A DNA stretch of 64,000 nucleotides from Lojkania enalia. Its lineage: Eukaryota > Ascomycota > Dothideomycetes > Pleosporales. Positions 46,870 to 60,288 of the stretch are shown piece after piece. Each line of letters opens with the position of its first letter. Position 1 is the stretch's first letter. The stretch is from NCBI GenBank assembly GCA_010094045.1, contig ML986583.1:219951-283950 (forward strand). Direction: 5' to 3'. Position numbers and translations under genes: made by a program. Under the pieces are notes generated by a model. The model did no database searches and was not told the DNA's origin. It saw only the letters and a program-made list of their open reading frames with translations.

Positions 46870-48537
46870 GCTCTACTAGGCGTAAAAGGGTCTACGAAGC
46901 GGACGAACCATCCAACAACGCCTGAGGTTCTTGGATTGCCAGTTCTTGTTGTCGATACATTTGGCGAAGTGTTGCTTCCGATGAATTATCTCGGCAGTCT
47001 AGCTTTCATTGTTTCGATCTAACTAATTATATGTGTCAACCAGTCTTCAAAATCATCTACGACAGTCATGGCTTCTTGGTATTTCTACATCTTGGGTTCC
47101 AACTCGGCTATTTCGTACTAGAGCGTTGTCTTCCACGACTTATACTCTGTTAGTAGTTCTGTTATTTCGATCGCTTGGGACTCGGCTTGCACGGCTTTGT
47201 AGAGATACTGTTTGTATATTGAGATGGCTGGCTAAGCTATTTGCAAGAGCAAACTCGTTAAGGATATACCAAAACCGGGATCTTTTGCTTGAAAACGAGA
47301 AGAGTCGTCGGAGGTAGGAGGTATCTTCGAATTGAGTTAGCTGCAACCCTGCGGTGGCGTTATTCTGGAGTGGGAAACTGGCGGCCTAGTTCAGACTAAT
47401 TAGAGCAAGATTAAGTGGTGATTGTGAGCATAGACACCTTACTGATGAATACAATATGAAACCAGTTGCTTACCAGTAATAGATAGCAAAGTGAGGGTGA
47501 ATTGGCGTTCAAAGCAGGCAGTCTGACTCTCAACGACACTAGCCCGCTTCGCTTGAGAAAGCATACGTATATATGCTGTCCCGAAATTGGCACAGTATCA
47601 GGCTAGACTTTACTCACTCTGAACGGCGCACCACATAAAAATCTTCTTATCAAAGCGGTTTTCGAGACCTACTACGCACGAGTTGTCTTTATCTATCCAA
47701 ACAATATGCCAGCCGAGACTACCCCACTACTAGAATGGGAAGGGAACTCGTTTGAGCCGGGTTATAGGTTGCAAGATGCCAGACTCCTCGACCATAGTCC
47801 TCGCTCTTAGCCCGATGCTCACACCCGCCCAGCTAACCTTCACACACTTAAATACGTCAACTTCTATACTCAGCAAAAAATGCCTTTCTATAATGTACCT
47901 GTTCAAGAGAGCTTGGAGGGTAGAGCTTGGGGGGTCAAGCTAGAGCATATGGAGTGGATCGAAATGATGGCTAGTCCGCGAATATTATCTGTGATAGGGA
48001 TTTGGCGAGTCTACTGAGTACGATTTCCTACTACCTACGAGAGCAAGTTATCCGGTTGCAGGTTGTATCGGATACCGTCGCACGATACCAAATCACGCTG
48101 GATATCAGCTGATATACCCTTCCTTATATACATAAATATGGCCTGCTGGCCATCCTCAATCAACTAGTTCAGCTCCTCATCTCCCTCCCTGAGACAAGAT
48201 TCGCCTCTCACCACATTATCCAACGCTCTGATCTATTATAATATACCTCCTATACTTTACAGGAACGCTTTATGCTAGTCTTTGGTAGACTAGAGCGGGT
48301 AGACTAGGGCGAGTAGACAGCACTTTAAAATAGACTTGGACAGTTTGGGAGGCTTGTAGAAACTTAGAAGCCCAAGAACTGATCCAGAATGAAATGAGGG
48401 CCTTTTCATGAATCGATTGACATGCTAACATACAACTATTACTCGGTACGTCGTCCTCAGATGCCAGAATCCACATATAACTCTGACTGTACTTTTTATA
48501 GGCATCGGTGTTGGGTTTGCAATTCATTAACCCTAAA

Positions 48538-49392
48538 TGCAGAATGGGCTCCTAAGATGTTAATAGAGTTTTCCGAAGTTAGCAGCCTAGCCTCATTCGC
48601 ACGCAATCTCCCGTTCTCCGTCAAAATGAGCTTCGCTGTCGATATCGTACAAGTGATCACAGCCTTACATGACTTTGATCTTATATAGGAAGACGGAAAA
48701 CCAGATAATATCTTCGTGTTCTCCCTCCTCTGCCCTTCATACCCCTACAATCTGAAGGTAACGAACTTTAGTATTGCAAAAGTTAAGACTGACGACAAAT
48801 TTGCTAAGTTAGGAGCTTGGTTACCGCATATTTGAAAGCTCTTTGTGCTCTTTATGTGGGACTTCTTAACGATGACAGAAGATACGCATTTTTGGAAAAC
48901 AAAAGTGTGGCAGAGAATGAATAGATTGAGTACAAGAGATTTGATTACTTTACATATAGTAAACTACTGAACTAGGTAATGCGAAGCAGTGACAGGTTTG
49001 AACAAGACTTCGCGCCCGTCTACATCCATCAGGCTCGGATCGTTTTAGAATCTTTGATCGGACCTGAAAATGATCCTGATTCTATATCTTCCTCAAATGA
49101 AGCTCCCATGTGTGCGACCTGCGAGAATTCTTCGCCAGATTTACAAATATCTTTTTATTCTTGTCAGAAGACTTTATTGGCTCTAAAACACATCCAGTAC
49201 TGCCGAAACTCCCTGGCGAACCGCGAGCTAGGGCTTTCGAATAAGGAACTGTTCGAGAATATCGATAAGAGTCCTCAGATTCTTTCAGACCAAGTGCGAG
49301 CTGCATTGTGGTACGTCAAGAAGGATGAAATTCTACGGCAAGTTCGAAGTTGTTGGGTAACATTAGATGTACATTTGGAACCAACTAGATAG
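48538..49392 (+). pseudogene. Broken protein kinase-like gene
   Basis: One frame reads MLIEFSEVSSLASFARNLPF, then a catalytic-loop remnant. The usual L-I-H-G-D-x-K-P-D-N appears as LI-stop-EDGKPDNIFVF, the stop being TAG at 48686-48688. An activation-segment remnant KVTNFSIAKV stands where KxTDFGIAKV is expected. Further stops interrupt the frame near 48833 and 48967. A 137-residue open frame from ATG 48979 (MRSSDRFEQDF) then resembles the helical C-terminal part of large fungal kinases. Loss of the catalytic H and of DFG, plus the stops, make it inactive. The family is judged from these motifs only. Confidence 0.6.
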
Positions 49393-49425
49393 TCTATCGA
49401 GCTAGAATACGTCGTTCGTCAATAA

Positions 49426-49576
49426 TGTCACTTACCAGGCAGCATCAATTGCTGAGGTAAATATTGACGTATTGAAGAAGGGTAAGTGGCCTGCCTGGCT
49501 AGAGACTGGCAGTGGCGAGACTATATAGGCCTGATAAAACAGACTAGCTATAATAGGATAATAGAAACACGTGACA
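49426..49576 (+). mobile_element. Solo-LTR-like element, copy C (no clear target duplication)
   Basis: 151 bp, starting TGTCACTTACCAGG and ending CACGTGACA. It is the most diverged copy, but with the best terminal symmetry (TGTCAC/GTGACA). The flanks AATAA and GTCAA do not match; GTCAA does occur three bases further left. Confidence 0.75.
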
Positions 49577-50417
49577 GTCAACAGTCAGATAGAAAGACCG
49601 TTTGGGCGGTGTTCATTTTTTGGGGCAGTGATTGCAGAATTTCTTGTTGTGATGCAAAGGCATATTTTGGAGCTACTGCACAGGTCAACCGAGCGGTATT
49701 TTGGAGTTCGCAGGGGCAAGATGATACAGGTGGTGGAGAAAGTAGAGTGAGATATACGTTAAGACACATTTTTCAATGATTTCATACCAAACTAGAACAG
49801 CTAAAGACAATAACAGAATCAATTCTTTGATTCTTCTTTATAGTCCTTTTCGTCAGCTAGGTCATCTATTTTAAAGGCGTCTACCAAAATCCTCTTTTCC
49901 GGATTCCGGAGTCCATCTTGAACAATGTGTATCCCCTAGAGCTAATTTAATCCTTCGCAGCGTGGTAGAGCTTTCGGATCGAGTGAGTTTGGGAATGTTG
50001 GGGGATCCATTCTATATTTTTCCTCAGCTATCTACTGGTCAAACCATAGCGGAGATTGTAAATTACCTGCCCACGATTTAAAAGCGGCGCCTCAGCTTCC
50101 GGTGAAGAATTTAACGGACCCGGACTTCTATGTACCTTCCATCTTCTCTTCAATTGTTTTATAGCACTGGTAAGAGGCCCATATTTTAATGTATATATAT
50201 ATCGTTCGAAGACTAGGAAATACCTATGCTAAAGCGTCTTTAGATGAACGAACATGCTTTAAACGATCGACAGGGTATAATTTCGCTCTCCACAGCCCTC
50301 CGTACTACACCCATAAACATCCTCAATTTCTCCCCTTACCAAAAAGCAACCACTAGCACATGGAAAAGAATTCAAGCCTATACATAGGAAGTTCAAACTG
50401 AAATAATTTACAATCAT

Positions 50418-51736
50418 CTATTTCCCACCCCCAATCTCATACACGTTGCCCGCCGGTTGCTGCACTGCTGGCTGCGGCGCTACTGCTATCGAATCCACCT
50501 CGTGCGTCTCAGGCGCCGGAGTCTGATACGCAGCGGGTGACTGCGCGGGGACGGGTGGCTGGACAGGCGTATTAGCGTAGTAAGGCTGGACATATGGCGG
50601 CGCAGGAGTCGCAGGATTTGAGGTGGGGGAATGTACGCTGTACTCGTGAACTTGGGTCTGCGGGTTGATCTTCTGGTCTGTAGGTTGGGCGAAGTATCCT
50701 GCGTATTGCTGTGGAGGTGGTGATTGCGGCTGGAAGGTGGCAGGGAACTGGGGGACTTGGGAGACGGGTTGTTGTGGCTGTGGTTGTTGCGGGAGGCCTG
50801 GTTGGGTGGGTGGTGGGTTGGCGGCGGCGAGGGCTTGGCGGCGTTTACGGACGCAGAGGAAAATAGTGACGCCAGCGATCAAGGCAATTAGGACGATACC
50901 GCCGACGACGGCGCCGACGATAATGCCGACGGAACTGCTTTTCTTCTTCTTGGTGCTGCCGAGGTCACCATCTGGGAGGGAGGTGGGGTCCGTGTCGTCG
51001 GATGTGATCTCAGTGATGGCATCGGCGGTATCTGTTGTTTCCGTTGTCTCTGTCGTGACATCGTAGAAGTCGCTGGTGTCTTCTGTTGTGCTGTCAAAGA
51101 TGACAGCATCTCCGGTAAGCGTTGTGAGGCTGATCGAAGTCACGGATGCTCCATCAGTCGCTTCCGCATAAAGTGTCTGATCAGTATCGAAGATATCGTC
51201 GGTACATCCATAGTCCCATACATCGGGATCACTTGCGTATCTCCAGGTAACGCAATAAGGGTAAGCACTGGCTGTGCATTTTCTGATGTAGCTGTTGCTC
51301 TCGCACGAGGCTCCACAGTCAGTTGAGCTCCAATATGTATCGTAGTCGACACAGCTAGACGCCCAATTGCAGTTTTGGGTGTCTCCGCCGGAACAGCAGC
51401 CAGCCATGCCAAAACCAGATGTCGTGTATAGCATACATGTTCCAGTATAGCAGTAGATTGAGCTGTCTATTTGGGGTCAGTTTTAGTCAATTCAATATCA
51501 TAAATGTTGCATTTACCTATGAAACCGTCTACAAATCCACAAATTTGAGAATCATCGGCGGCTTGACGCTTTCGCAGTTCAATTCCTGCAGGTGCTTTGG
51601 TAGGCTTAGGACTGAAGCCATCGAACAAATCAACGGCGCCAATTTTGGCGGGAGTAGGAGCGGGGCCACCAAAAGCGACGCAATTGGCGACAGGTAGGAC
51701 ACCAAGGGTGTTGATCAGAGCACTGGAATACCTCAT
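50418..51736 (-). CDS. Receptor-like single-pass membrane protein with Cys-rich ectodomain
   Basis: Exons 51736-51517 and 51466-50418 give 422 residues with a 50-nt intron (GTAAAT...AAATAG, CTGAC branch). An N-terminal hydrophobic signal (MRYSSALINTLGVLPVANC) is followed by a Cys-rich ectodomain (IDSSIYCYTGTC, GMAGCCSGGDTQNC, CGASCESNSYIRKC). A Thr/Ser/Asp-rich stalk follows, then a single TM helix at about residues 253-277 (SSVGIIVGAVVGGIVLIALI) with a KKKK motif before it and RKRRQ after it. The cytosolic tail is Pro/Gln/Tyr-rich. This plan is common among fungal cell-surface sensors and SKG6-like proteins. I recognise no specific function. A sensor or wall-integrity role is inference only. 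Confidence 0.82.
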
Positions 51737-52531
51737 ATTAAACTATGTCGTCTGACTAAGATTATAGTACAATTAAATAATATAGCAGGTGCAAAACGAA
51801 GGACTGATGAAGGGGCTCTTGATGAATAGCCAAAACAAGCCAAAGGTCAGAACATTAGGGAGTCAGAAAAAGGGCGCGATGAGGAGATTAAAGCCTTTTC
51901 TCTTTCAGCTTCAAGCTGAGCTTTGACCTGGAATCTGGATGCGAGACACTATGTCGTACCGTCACTGATTCGGAAATTCATAGCGCTGGGACCAGACACA
52001 ACAATCCATGCTACGGCGTCAAAATATACCACTAAAGCACAGAACAAGGATGCAGTGCCTCCGTGGCTATTGGTCGCGATGCAAGCATTCTCGTTCTGCC
52101 CCACACTAACCAGACGGCTCTCGAAAGACTCGTAGCATAGTACAGAAGTCTCATCAAATCGCGGGACAAAAGATGACCCGCTCGGCTTGATGTGTTGGTA
52201 TGCATAATTCTGGCCGTGGGAAAAAGGACCGACGCAAGACTGATACGAGAGGTGGCTGCAAGAAAGTTCGGTACCGACCTATCACAAGGTTCAGCCGCCG
52301 AAGGCTACGACACCGGCGCCCTGAGCTGAACTCCAGGAACAGTCTTTTCGTTGGAGATGTCCAGACATTCCCTGCATATCAGCTGCACGATGAAGTTGAA
52401 AATAGAATCTCCTAATTTCTTGTGTAGAGGCTTGACTTGGCTTGTCATTTGATAGATACGGATCGCGTGGCCAGTTACCTTTCAGTCTGAATACTGACTT
52501 CGTTTATGCCGCGACCTGGAGAGTTTTTTAT
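51737..52531. other. Intergenic region
   Basis: Promoter of the receptor-like gene and the 3' flank of the oxidoreductase gene. Short open frames only. Confidence 0.45.
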
Positions 52532-53239
52532 TTAAAGACTTCCTTCCTGCCTCTTTATGCGTTCAAACAATTGGAGGAACGCTGCAGGTTCTTGCGCGCC
52601 GCCAATCTCGAATCGATCGTTGATGGTGAAATTGGGCACGCCCGTGATGTTCTGTTGATAGGCATACTGGACCTCCTTATCCACTTCTGGACCTCCTTTT
52701 CCGCTGCTCAGCCACTCTCTCGCCTCAGCCTCAGCGAGCCCCGCTTTCACGCCAATCTGCACAAGAACGTCCTGCGAGGTGATATCCCTCTCGTTTTCGA
52801 AATATGCAGCGAACAGCTCCTCAATAATACGAGTCTGCTGGCGCGGACCCTTTGTCTTGCCCAATTGCACGAGCCGGTGCGAATCGCGGGTGTTTCCAGT
52901 CCTACCACCAAACTTAAAGTCGATGTTTTCCATCCTACCGAGGCGTCCAAGGGTGTCGTGCATCATTTGCACGCGTGACGCGCCAAATCTGGCCTGGTAG
53001 TATTCTTCCTTGTCGATGCTCTTGGGCGCGTCGGGATTCAGATAGAAGGGATGCCACGTTGTAGTGAAAGTATCATTGGACTCTGGATGCTTCTCCTTGT
53101 AGGCCGCGATGGCCTTCTCCAGTCTCTTCTTTCCAACATAGCACCACCTAATGCGGTTAGCGCGCGAACTGAGTCTTGGAGGGGTGGATATTCACGGGCA
53201 CACTGTATCAGACACGATCTTGATGTCGAAGTTCGTCAT
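52532..53239 (-). CDS. DsbA/FrnE-like thioredoxin-fold oxidoreductase
   Basis: Exons 53239-53196 (44 nt) and 53147-52532 give 219 residues. The 48-nt intron (GTGAAT...TTAG) interrupts the active site, and splicing restores DTVCPWCYVGKKRLEKA with the redox motif C14-P-W-C17. The helical insertion and the cis-proline region ITGVPNFTINDRFEIGGAQE are typical of the FrnE/DsbA-like group (close to 2-hydroxychromene-2-carboxylate isomerases). No signal peptide is present, so it is cytosolic. Family members act as disulfide oxidoreductases or in polyketide isomerisation. The substrate is unknown, and no biosynthetic genes adjoin it. Confidence 0.9.
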
Positions 53240-56200
53240 TTTGCGTACACTTACTTTGAGAGCCACAATGGATAGCCTCGGATGCCATCCAGTGATCGGC
53301 CTTTTAGATAGCTTCGGCTCTCTTATACTTTTGTTTGTCCGATTAACGCTGACAAATTAGCGCTACGGCATCTCTACCTCGCGGTCCGTCAAAACCGAAC
53401 GGACCGAGGTGGGGTTTGACAGCCCTATGACTAAGGTCTCGAAACAGCGCACGAAAGTGCTTGGGTCAGCCGTTCGTTCTGAAAAATAGAATAGAACAGA
53501 CAACTTGTTTTACCCCCTCTGCATGATAAGGATTCGGCACTTCTTAGCCTCCTAGTAAATACGTGGGCAGCAGTGGTATCGATATCGCGGCCTTATTCAA
53601 ACGCATTGCAGAACCATTCATCCTCCGCAGTTTTGATTTATCATTACACTACTCCTTATATCTTTCTTCTCTGTACCTAATAGCAAGATGCGCCGCAGCA
53701 TCGCCAGCTATAAAGATAAATGCGAACGCCCAGTTGTTACGAATCTCATACCAACCTAGACTTCTTTTTGCTGCTACAATCACCGTTTGCATTCCTTTGT
53801 GGCCGGAAAACTCTCATCCCTTACTACTGCACACTACCTAGAGCTATCTCTGAATGTAATAAGCGTGTTCGTAGTCACGCTGATGGGGTGTGTCAGATGC
53901 TCTGGAACCTCACAGCAAGGTTAAGCCGCGGAAAGGAAGATGCAGCCATTCCTCAAGAATCGCATCAAACACTAGCAGACACATTGCATTCCTCCACATT
54001 TCTTCCGAACAGTGGGGTAAATTTTACTCCAGGGAATTTGAGTCTTTGCCCGCATAATGCAGAATGATACCCATTACCACTCCAGGAAGTATTTGGTCGA
54101 CTCCCAGAATGGCTTGACTTTTATCGTCAATTTATTATCCAATCTTTTGCCGATAGTAAATGCAGGCTGCAGCTATAGTCTTCCGAGTGCGTATTTATCA
54201 CTTTCAACAAAGATTCGTAACTAATCGGTCAGGTAGTTGCTACGCTGAAACTGTCTTCGATCCGTTTGCTTGGTAAGTAACTTTTTAGATTCGCGGGGTA
54301 GTTTGCAACTTACGCGCGTACAGCACAGAGGACGTAAAGTGGCAACATGCTGGTTGGGACTATGATGACATGCTCTCCGGGTATATTCGTCCTTTGCATT
54401 CCATTTGCCAATAGTCTATGCTAAATTTTCAATGCCGTCCTCCAATAAACAGGACTTCACATACAGTGAAAGCCCCTCTCAAAAATTTTGAATATTCGGT
54501 ACTACGTATGCCGACAGAGATTAACCCTACCCGGTCCCTATACGCCGGCAGATAATAGCCAAACCCATCCTTGCAAAGGACAATACAGGGCTTCTTATCT
54601 ATGGCCTGTCTCGCACGTTGGTGCCCAAGATAACCAGGAGACTTTATCCTTCCAAACCGCGATTTCCACAAAAGCTTCGTTGCTGTTTTGTGAAAATGCA
54701 TTATGCTACTCCGAGAAGACAGTAAGGAAGAAGTCACCACTGGTGATTACCCTTACGGCCGCTGGGGCGAATATCCAAATATGGCATGTGTGGCGTTCCG
54801 CTAAGGGGCTATTTACTGAGTTTAATTGTATGCTCCCGTGCACTGGTCAATGCCCTTATGATCGCGATGGGTGCGATGCTTTTGGAAAGAAAACACGACG
54901 AATCTAGAGGCCATTATCCAGACAAAATCGATATTAGGAAATGCTCACATATGGGCGACGGGACCTATATAGCTCCTTTTTACTTGTAGCATCGACGGAG
55001 GGAAAGTTCTCGCTCGCCGCTTTCATACACTCAGTTAAAAATCCGCTCAAGCAGCTAAGGTTTATCCGCAGTGCTTCATCTATACCCAAGCACAAGAAGA
55101 AGTTTGCCGTGCGCCCCCAAGGATCCTCCATGCAAGCATTCAAAGCATTTTCGACAGAAAAATCGACATTCTAGATACTAATTCGGAGTCTAACCAACCG
55201 CCATGGACCGAAGTATCGGAAACCCTCTTCGAAGGGACCCGAAACCAGCACCTCAACGCCCAGCTGCCATCTATGGGAGCAGAATCCAAGGAAGCAGAAA
55301 CAATAAATGCGGGCCGAGCGACATCAACAATCTTTACTAGAATTGGAGACAGTCTTGAACGAAAGGCTCGGTCGGATGCGCCAGCAATCACAGAAAATAT
55401 TATCGACCCTGCTTCAAAATACTCGTACCAATACTATACCTGAGACCCTCGAAGTCCTTGTTCCCAAGACCTATAAATTCCGCAGGCGCCTCGGTTTCGT
55501 AACAGCAAGAAACAGAATAAGAAGCATGTGCAATCGTTAATGCATTCTAGTACATACTTGATTCCCCAAAAAACTCCAGATACTCTCCTGTAATCTTGAA
55601 TTTTAAACTTAAATTGAAAAAGCTATACCGTTTACAGTACGCGCAAGACTCCTTCAACTTATGACGTCTTCTTGTCTTAGCGGATGCTGTTCGCTCCCTA
55701 TAAATGTTATTACCGCAACTATCAACCTTCAACTCCCTCTAGAAATGTTCAATCTCGAGGAAGCTGAGCCTAAAAGTGATCCCACCGCCAGTTATAGGAG
55801 ATTCTGGGCTTGTGGCATTGTCTATAAATAATTCAGCGACAGGAAAGGGTGTTCGGGAGGCTTATTAGGCAGAATGACGTTGAAGGCTGCTCTTGATGCA
55901 CGACGAGGCCGCGTAGGAGCTTTGCGAGGGGCAGATATAGAAATAATTGCAGCTCGATGTGATGTATCCCACAGCCCCTTGAGTAGGTTTTTTTTTTTTT
56001 TTTAGGGGGGGGGGGGGCATCTGTTCAATCTTTTTGTCCAAGAGCTTTTCAATCTTCGGTGGTAGCCTAGAACGGGATGTGGGGGTATGTTTCGGTTGAC
56101 TTGGCTACGGAGTCGGGCGGCAAGAACCTTGGTGTCCTCTGCTCTTGTGCTTGATGATCTTTTCGTGGATATATTCTTGGTATCCTCGACCGAAGAATCC

Positions 56201-59095
56201 AGTTCAACAGCCTATTCCTTCGTTGCTTGTAGAAGCTTCTTAGCGGCGGATTGCTGCGAATCCTTACGTGTATGCCGAATCTCTAGAGCTGAAAATAGCT
56301 TGGCAATTGCTATTTTCTTTTTACCCCACACTGTGTGCAAGAAATTGAGGTATTCTATCACGAAATTCTATCCCTTTTCTTAGAGTTTTGCGCTAATGAT
56401 AACTCTTTGCTACTCTGACCGCCCAACATCCTTCCAAGAGCAGCCATACCAACACACTGGTTTGGAGAACGATGGTTTGGCATCTAATCATAGTCCTTCT
56501 TTGTACTCTGCTGGTCCTGGTATGCTTTCTCGTGGAGGTTGGACAAGAAATTATGAGTAAAATGCTAAACTCCCCACAACAACCAATTATTTTATCTCGC
56601 TATGCTAGTTGCGGTAAGATGTTGCTTGAGTCGAAGCATAGGAGATGCTGCGACATTATCGATTGCCCATCCACGTTGCTAGTAGGGAAAAGGCTGCAAG
56701 CCCGGAGTATGTCTGTGTCAATAGCTTTAATCACCTCTACGATGGAGATGAGCTGATGATATAGAGACATCAGACAACCGTAGCGGTAAGCTGGGCTAGT
56801 ACTTTTTTTAGAATGTCTAATTGCAGCCTAACGCCCGCAAGTTCGCTCGCCGACGCCGGCACGAACACTGGGCATCCCAGACGCTCCTTCTTAGACCCCG
56901 CAAGGTACGCATAGAGGAGATCTATATCAAATTTTCAGCGCCTTAGAATCTAGCGCCACCTACTCCAAGCGTTGAATCCGAGCCACCTAAACAAACGCCT
57001 ACCGAGCGCTCAAAAAGGAGTACGTCATCACAGGAAACAACCCATCAAATAAACTTGTAGATGATAAAGGAACGTGTCTTTGCTTATGAATGTCAGGAAG
57101 TAAGCTATTCCGTCGACATAATCGTCGTATATCACTACAACAGTTAATGCGTATGAAACGTCAAGGATGTTGACCCAAACGTCTTCACATATCAGAGTCC
57201 CATCGAAATAATGTGCAAGGATTCCGGAAGACGCGACGCGGACAGCACCTTCGAAAACGCTGCCCAGAAACCGACTATCTCGCAGACGACTCTCCAATGC
57301 GGAGCTTTCCTAAAATCCAAGACAGATCCTCATATTCTGCAGCCGTGCAAAGTAGATTTGCTAAGAGACCCCGACATACTTCTGAAATATATTTCCACCA
57401 GTTGCGTAGTAACATTTGAATTTGATATCAGCCCGGTCCCAGGGGGTCATTGGCTCATCGAAATGCGGGGGCTTAGATATGCGAGCGGCTACTCGATTTT
57501 CGGAATAACTCGGTAGAAACCCCTCTAATCTTCATAGGACACATTTACAGCGAGTTGGTCCATTTTGATAGTTTCTTGCGGCGATTGTACGGTACGGTTC
57601 GTTATTAATTCTACCACTGCATTTTTTATTACGACAATTCCTCTTACTCGATGCAAGGACGACGACATAAACACAGTTTCCGATTATCGTGTGGCTCGGA
57701 CGATAGTTAAGATTAGAACCCATTTCACATTTCCTCATTTTCGACTGAAATATCGCTTCGAGACGTGTATATAAAGCTGGAACATCGTACTTGTGTGTCG
57801 TTGCCGTAAGATTGACCGAAGGGTTTTTTATATGTGCAATCAATTTTGTAGTTGAAGTTTCTCGGGAATCGAAATTTCGCATTCCTGTCTTAAACCCCGC
57901 AAAGCATCACAAAATCTCAGGGCCAGCCCGGAGTACAGAGTTCTTCGACAACGTTGGATGGATACTACTAAGGGATTTTGGTGAGCAACTACCGCCATTT
58001 TCTAATCCCAATGGTGGCGATAGCAGAACTTAAAGTTCTAAATGTTCCGGCCTAGATGAGGAAATAATATAAGTGGCCCATGCTTCATTACAAGTCCTCC
58101 AGCTCCTAGACATTGCCGTTACTAGGAAAATTAGCAACCTAGAATCTATTGTAAGTAGGAGGGGGTGGAGACTGTATAGGGTGGTATAGATGGATGTATT
58201 GATGAGGTCCCTTGACCTCTCGGTCAAGGTACGGCGGGGGAATATATAGTACATGAGACTGCTTAGTCAAGGGCTGCACAGCTGACCAGGCACGTGACCT
58301 GACTTACATCTATGATTCGAGAAAGATTTTAATGTCAATCAAACAGGTCGATTGTAGGTTTACCTCCATTATGCGCGTAGATTAAAGATTACGGATGACT
58401 CAGATCTTGCACGGGGCCATCTGCTTTGCAGATTACCGTTCGCCGAAATGACGCGTCGATAGTGCCGTTCTTGCTTTGTAAAGCAAAGGCCGATCTGAAT
58501 ACCATAGATAGGAAGTTAATGCGCCGCTCCATTACGCCATCAGAGATTACAATTCAATCATTGTCGGCGAGTCGCTTCTAAGTGGAGCTAATATTACTTC
58601 GCTGAATTGGGTCAATACTGCTCTAGAGTATATTGCGGGTAGGATAGGAGCATATATATGAACACACATACTATACAACAACGTGAAATTTTCACTTCTA
58701 CGATTCCTCCAGAGTATATAATACTTGCAATATTCACTAGATGATCCGGGTTGAAGTAAGGCATCCCGACGTCGTCTGCGTTGTCTTTTTATTAATTAAA
58801 CACAAGATCTCTTTATCATAACTGGAATACGTAATGCTATCTGGAATGGAAAGCGAGAGCTCAGTTCCGAATCTATAGTCAGAGTAAGCATACATTCATC
58901 TCAATTTTTGATCCTGCCGAGCGGTTCAGAGAGCTTTTACGCCGAGGATTTCTAAGGGCGACAATTTAAGTGTGTTTATATGTATACCAATAAACTATTG
59001 CTACTCATGTTTGAGCAACAAATTCTGAGGCGCAGGTGCCGTACATTAGCTACGAGACGAATGTCCAGCAAGCAAAACTACATAGCTACATATGA

Positions 59096-59575
59096 GCAGT
59101 AGATAAGGAGCATCAAGCTGGACAATATCTGCGTTATAGCAACACCATTCTCAAATTGACGCAATCTCTATTACCGAAAGATATTGTCAGTGACGGCTTA
59201 AGCAAGTGTGAAACTGCCGGCGAACTCGAACAATATAATTCAAATATTCAATCTGCCGCTGGGATTCCTGATGATACGGATGATGATCCGTACGAAGAGG
59301 CTCGATTTAAAGCTCACCTAAACAACCCCCCTGCTTTTCACCCTCGCAGGTATGGGAATATTTTAGCCTTAAAAAATGCTAAAATTAAACATCCTCGTAG
59401 GAAATTCTACCAGATATATTACTACATGCTCAAGAGTACTGATTCGCGAGAAATTGACCGAGTGGTCTCTCGATGGGCTTTGAAAACCAAAAGTGAAGGT
59501 CTTCACAATATTCTTATGGTTGGATCAACCGTGGCATTAGACCACATCTCTCTCCACGAAACATCAAGACCCTGA
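59096..59575 (+). pseudogene. ATG-less open frame of unknown origin
   Basis: 159 codons open without an ATG near the start. The composition looks protein-like (IPDDTDDDPYEEARFKAHLN, HPRRYGNILALKNAKIKHP, RKFYQIYYYMLKSTDSREID). It is probably a 5'-truncated gene relic or an internal exon of a lost gene. I do not recognise the family. Confidence 0.35.
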
Positions 59576-60139
59576 CCCAAGTATTGAGGTGCAAGGCTAA
59601 TCCCGGGAAAAGCAACTAGGGTGCGTCATCACGGCTTTTCCAGGACATACTTCAGCCACAAGACCTAGTCATAGAGTAATGAGCAGTCTTAGAAGTCTTA
59701 TCTTTGATAAGTCGTAAACCGATTGTTTACGTAGTGGTTCTCGTGTGGCAGATTCTGGAAACTAGCTCCGGCGTTTTCGATAAGCCTTAAGAAGATAAGA
59801 TGCTCCGATTCATTCGGATATTTGAAGAATCCATCAGTTATATTGTAAGTAGGGATGTAAAAGGCGTGACGCGTTGGATTATACACACCATAAGGTGATA
59901 AAAAGAGCGATTATTTCAAGAATTCCCATACAGGTCTAGGGGCCTTTCGTGAGATCGAGCGAACATCCCACTTCATCCTAGAATACTTACTTGATATACG
60001 CGAAGAGATTCGTTTGCTCATTGACGTGAAGGATATTTGTGATAAAATCAAAATCAGCTAGGAAGTCCTGGAGATATAGTAGAAGCTGGTAGAGTAAATG
60101 ATTGGCGGAAATGGTAGATCTGGGAGCATGCTTTGAAGT

Positions 60140-60288
60140 TGTCGCGTATCAGGGAGCATCAATTGCTGAGGCAAATATTGATGTATTGAAGGAGGGTAAG
60201 TGGCCTGCTTCGGTAGAAGCTGGCGATGGCGAGACTATATAGGCCTAAAAACAGACCAACTATAATAGGATAGTAGAAACATGTGATA
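60140..60288 (+). mobile_element. Solo-LTR-like element, copy D
   Basis: 149 bp, starting TGTCGCGTATCAGG and ending CATGTGATA (the terminal GACA mutated to GATA), with a perfect 5-bp flanking duplication GAAGT at 60135-60139 and 60289-60293. It is nearly identical to copy B in sequence and length. Confidence 0.85.

Larger units (their letters stand above)
44066..50417. other. AT-rich gene-poor region with relics
   Basis: 6.3 kb without an intact gene. It holds two LTR-like copies (46721-46869 and 49426-49576) and a dead kinase gene (48538-49392). A frame near 47200-47320 (with IYQNRDLLLENEKSRRR) has the look of a transposase or coiled-coil tail but is not assignable. Minus-strand frames at 46111-46335 and 46490-46684 are coding-like but unknown. 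Many stops and a high TA content fit old, mutated repeats. Confidence 0.55.
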
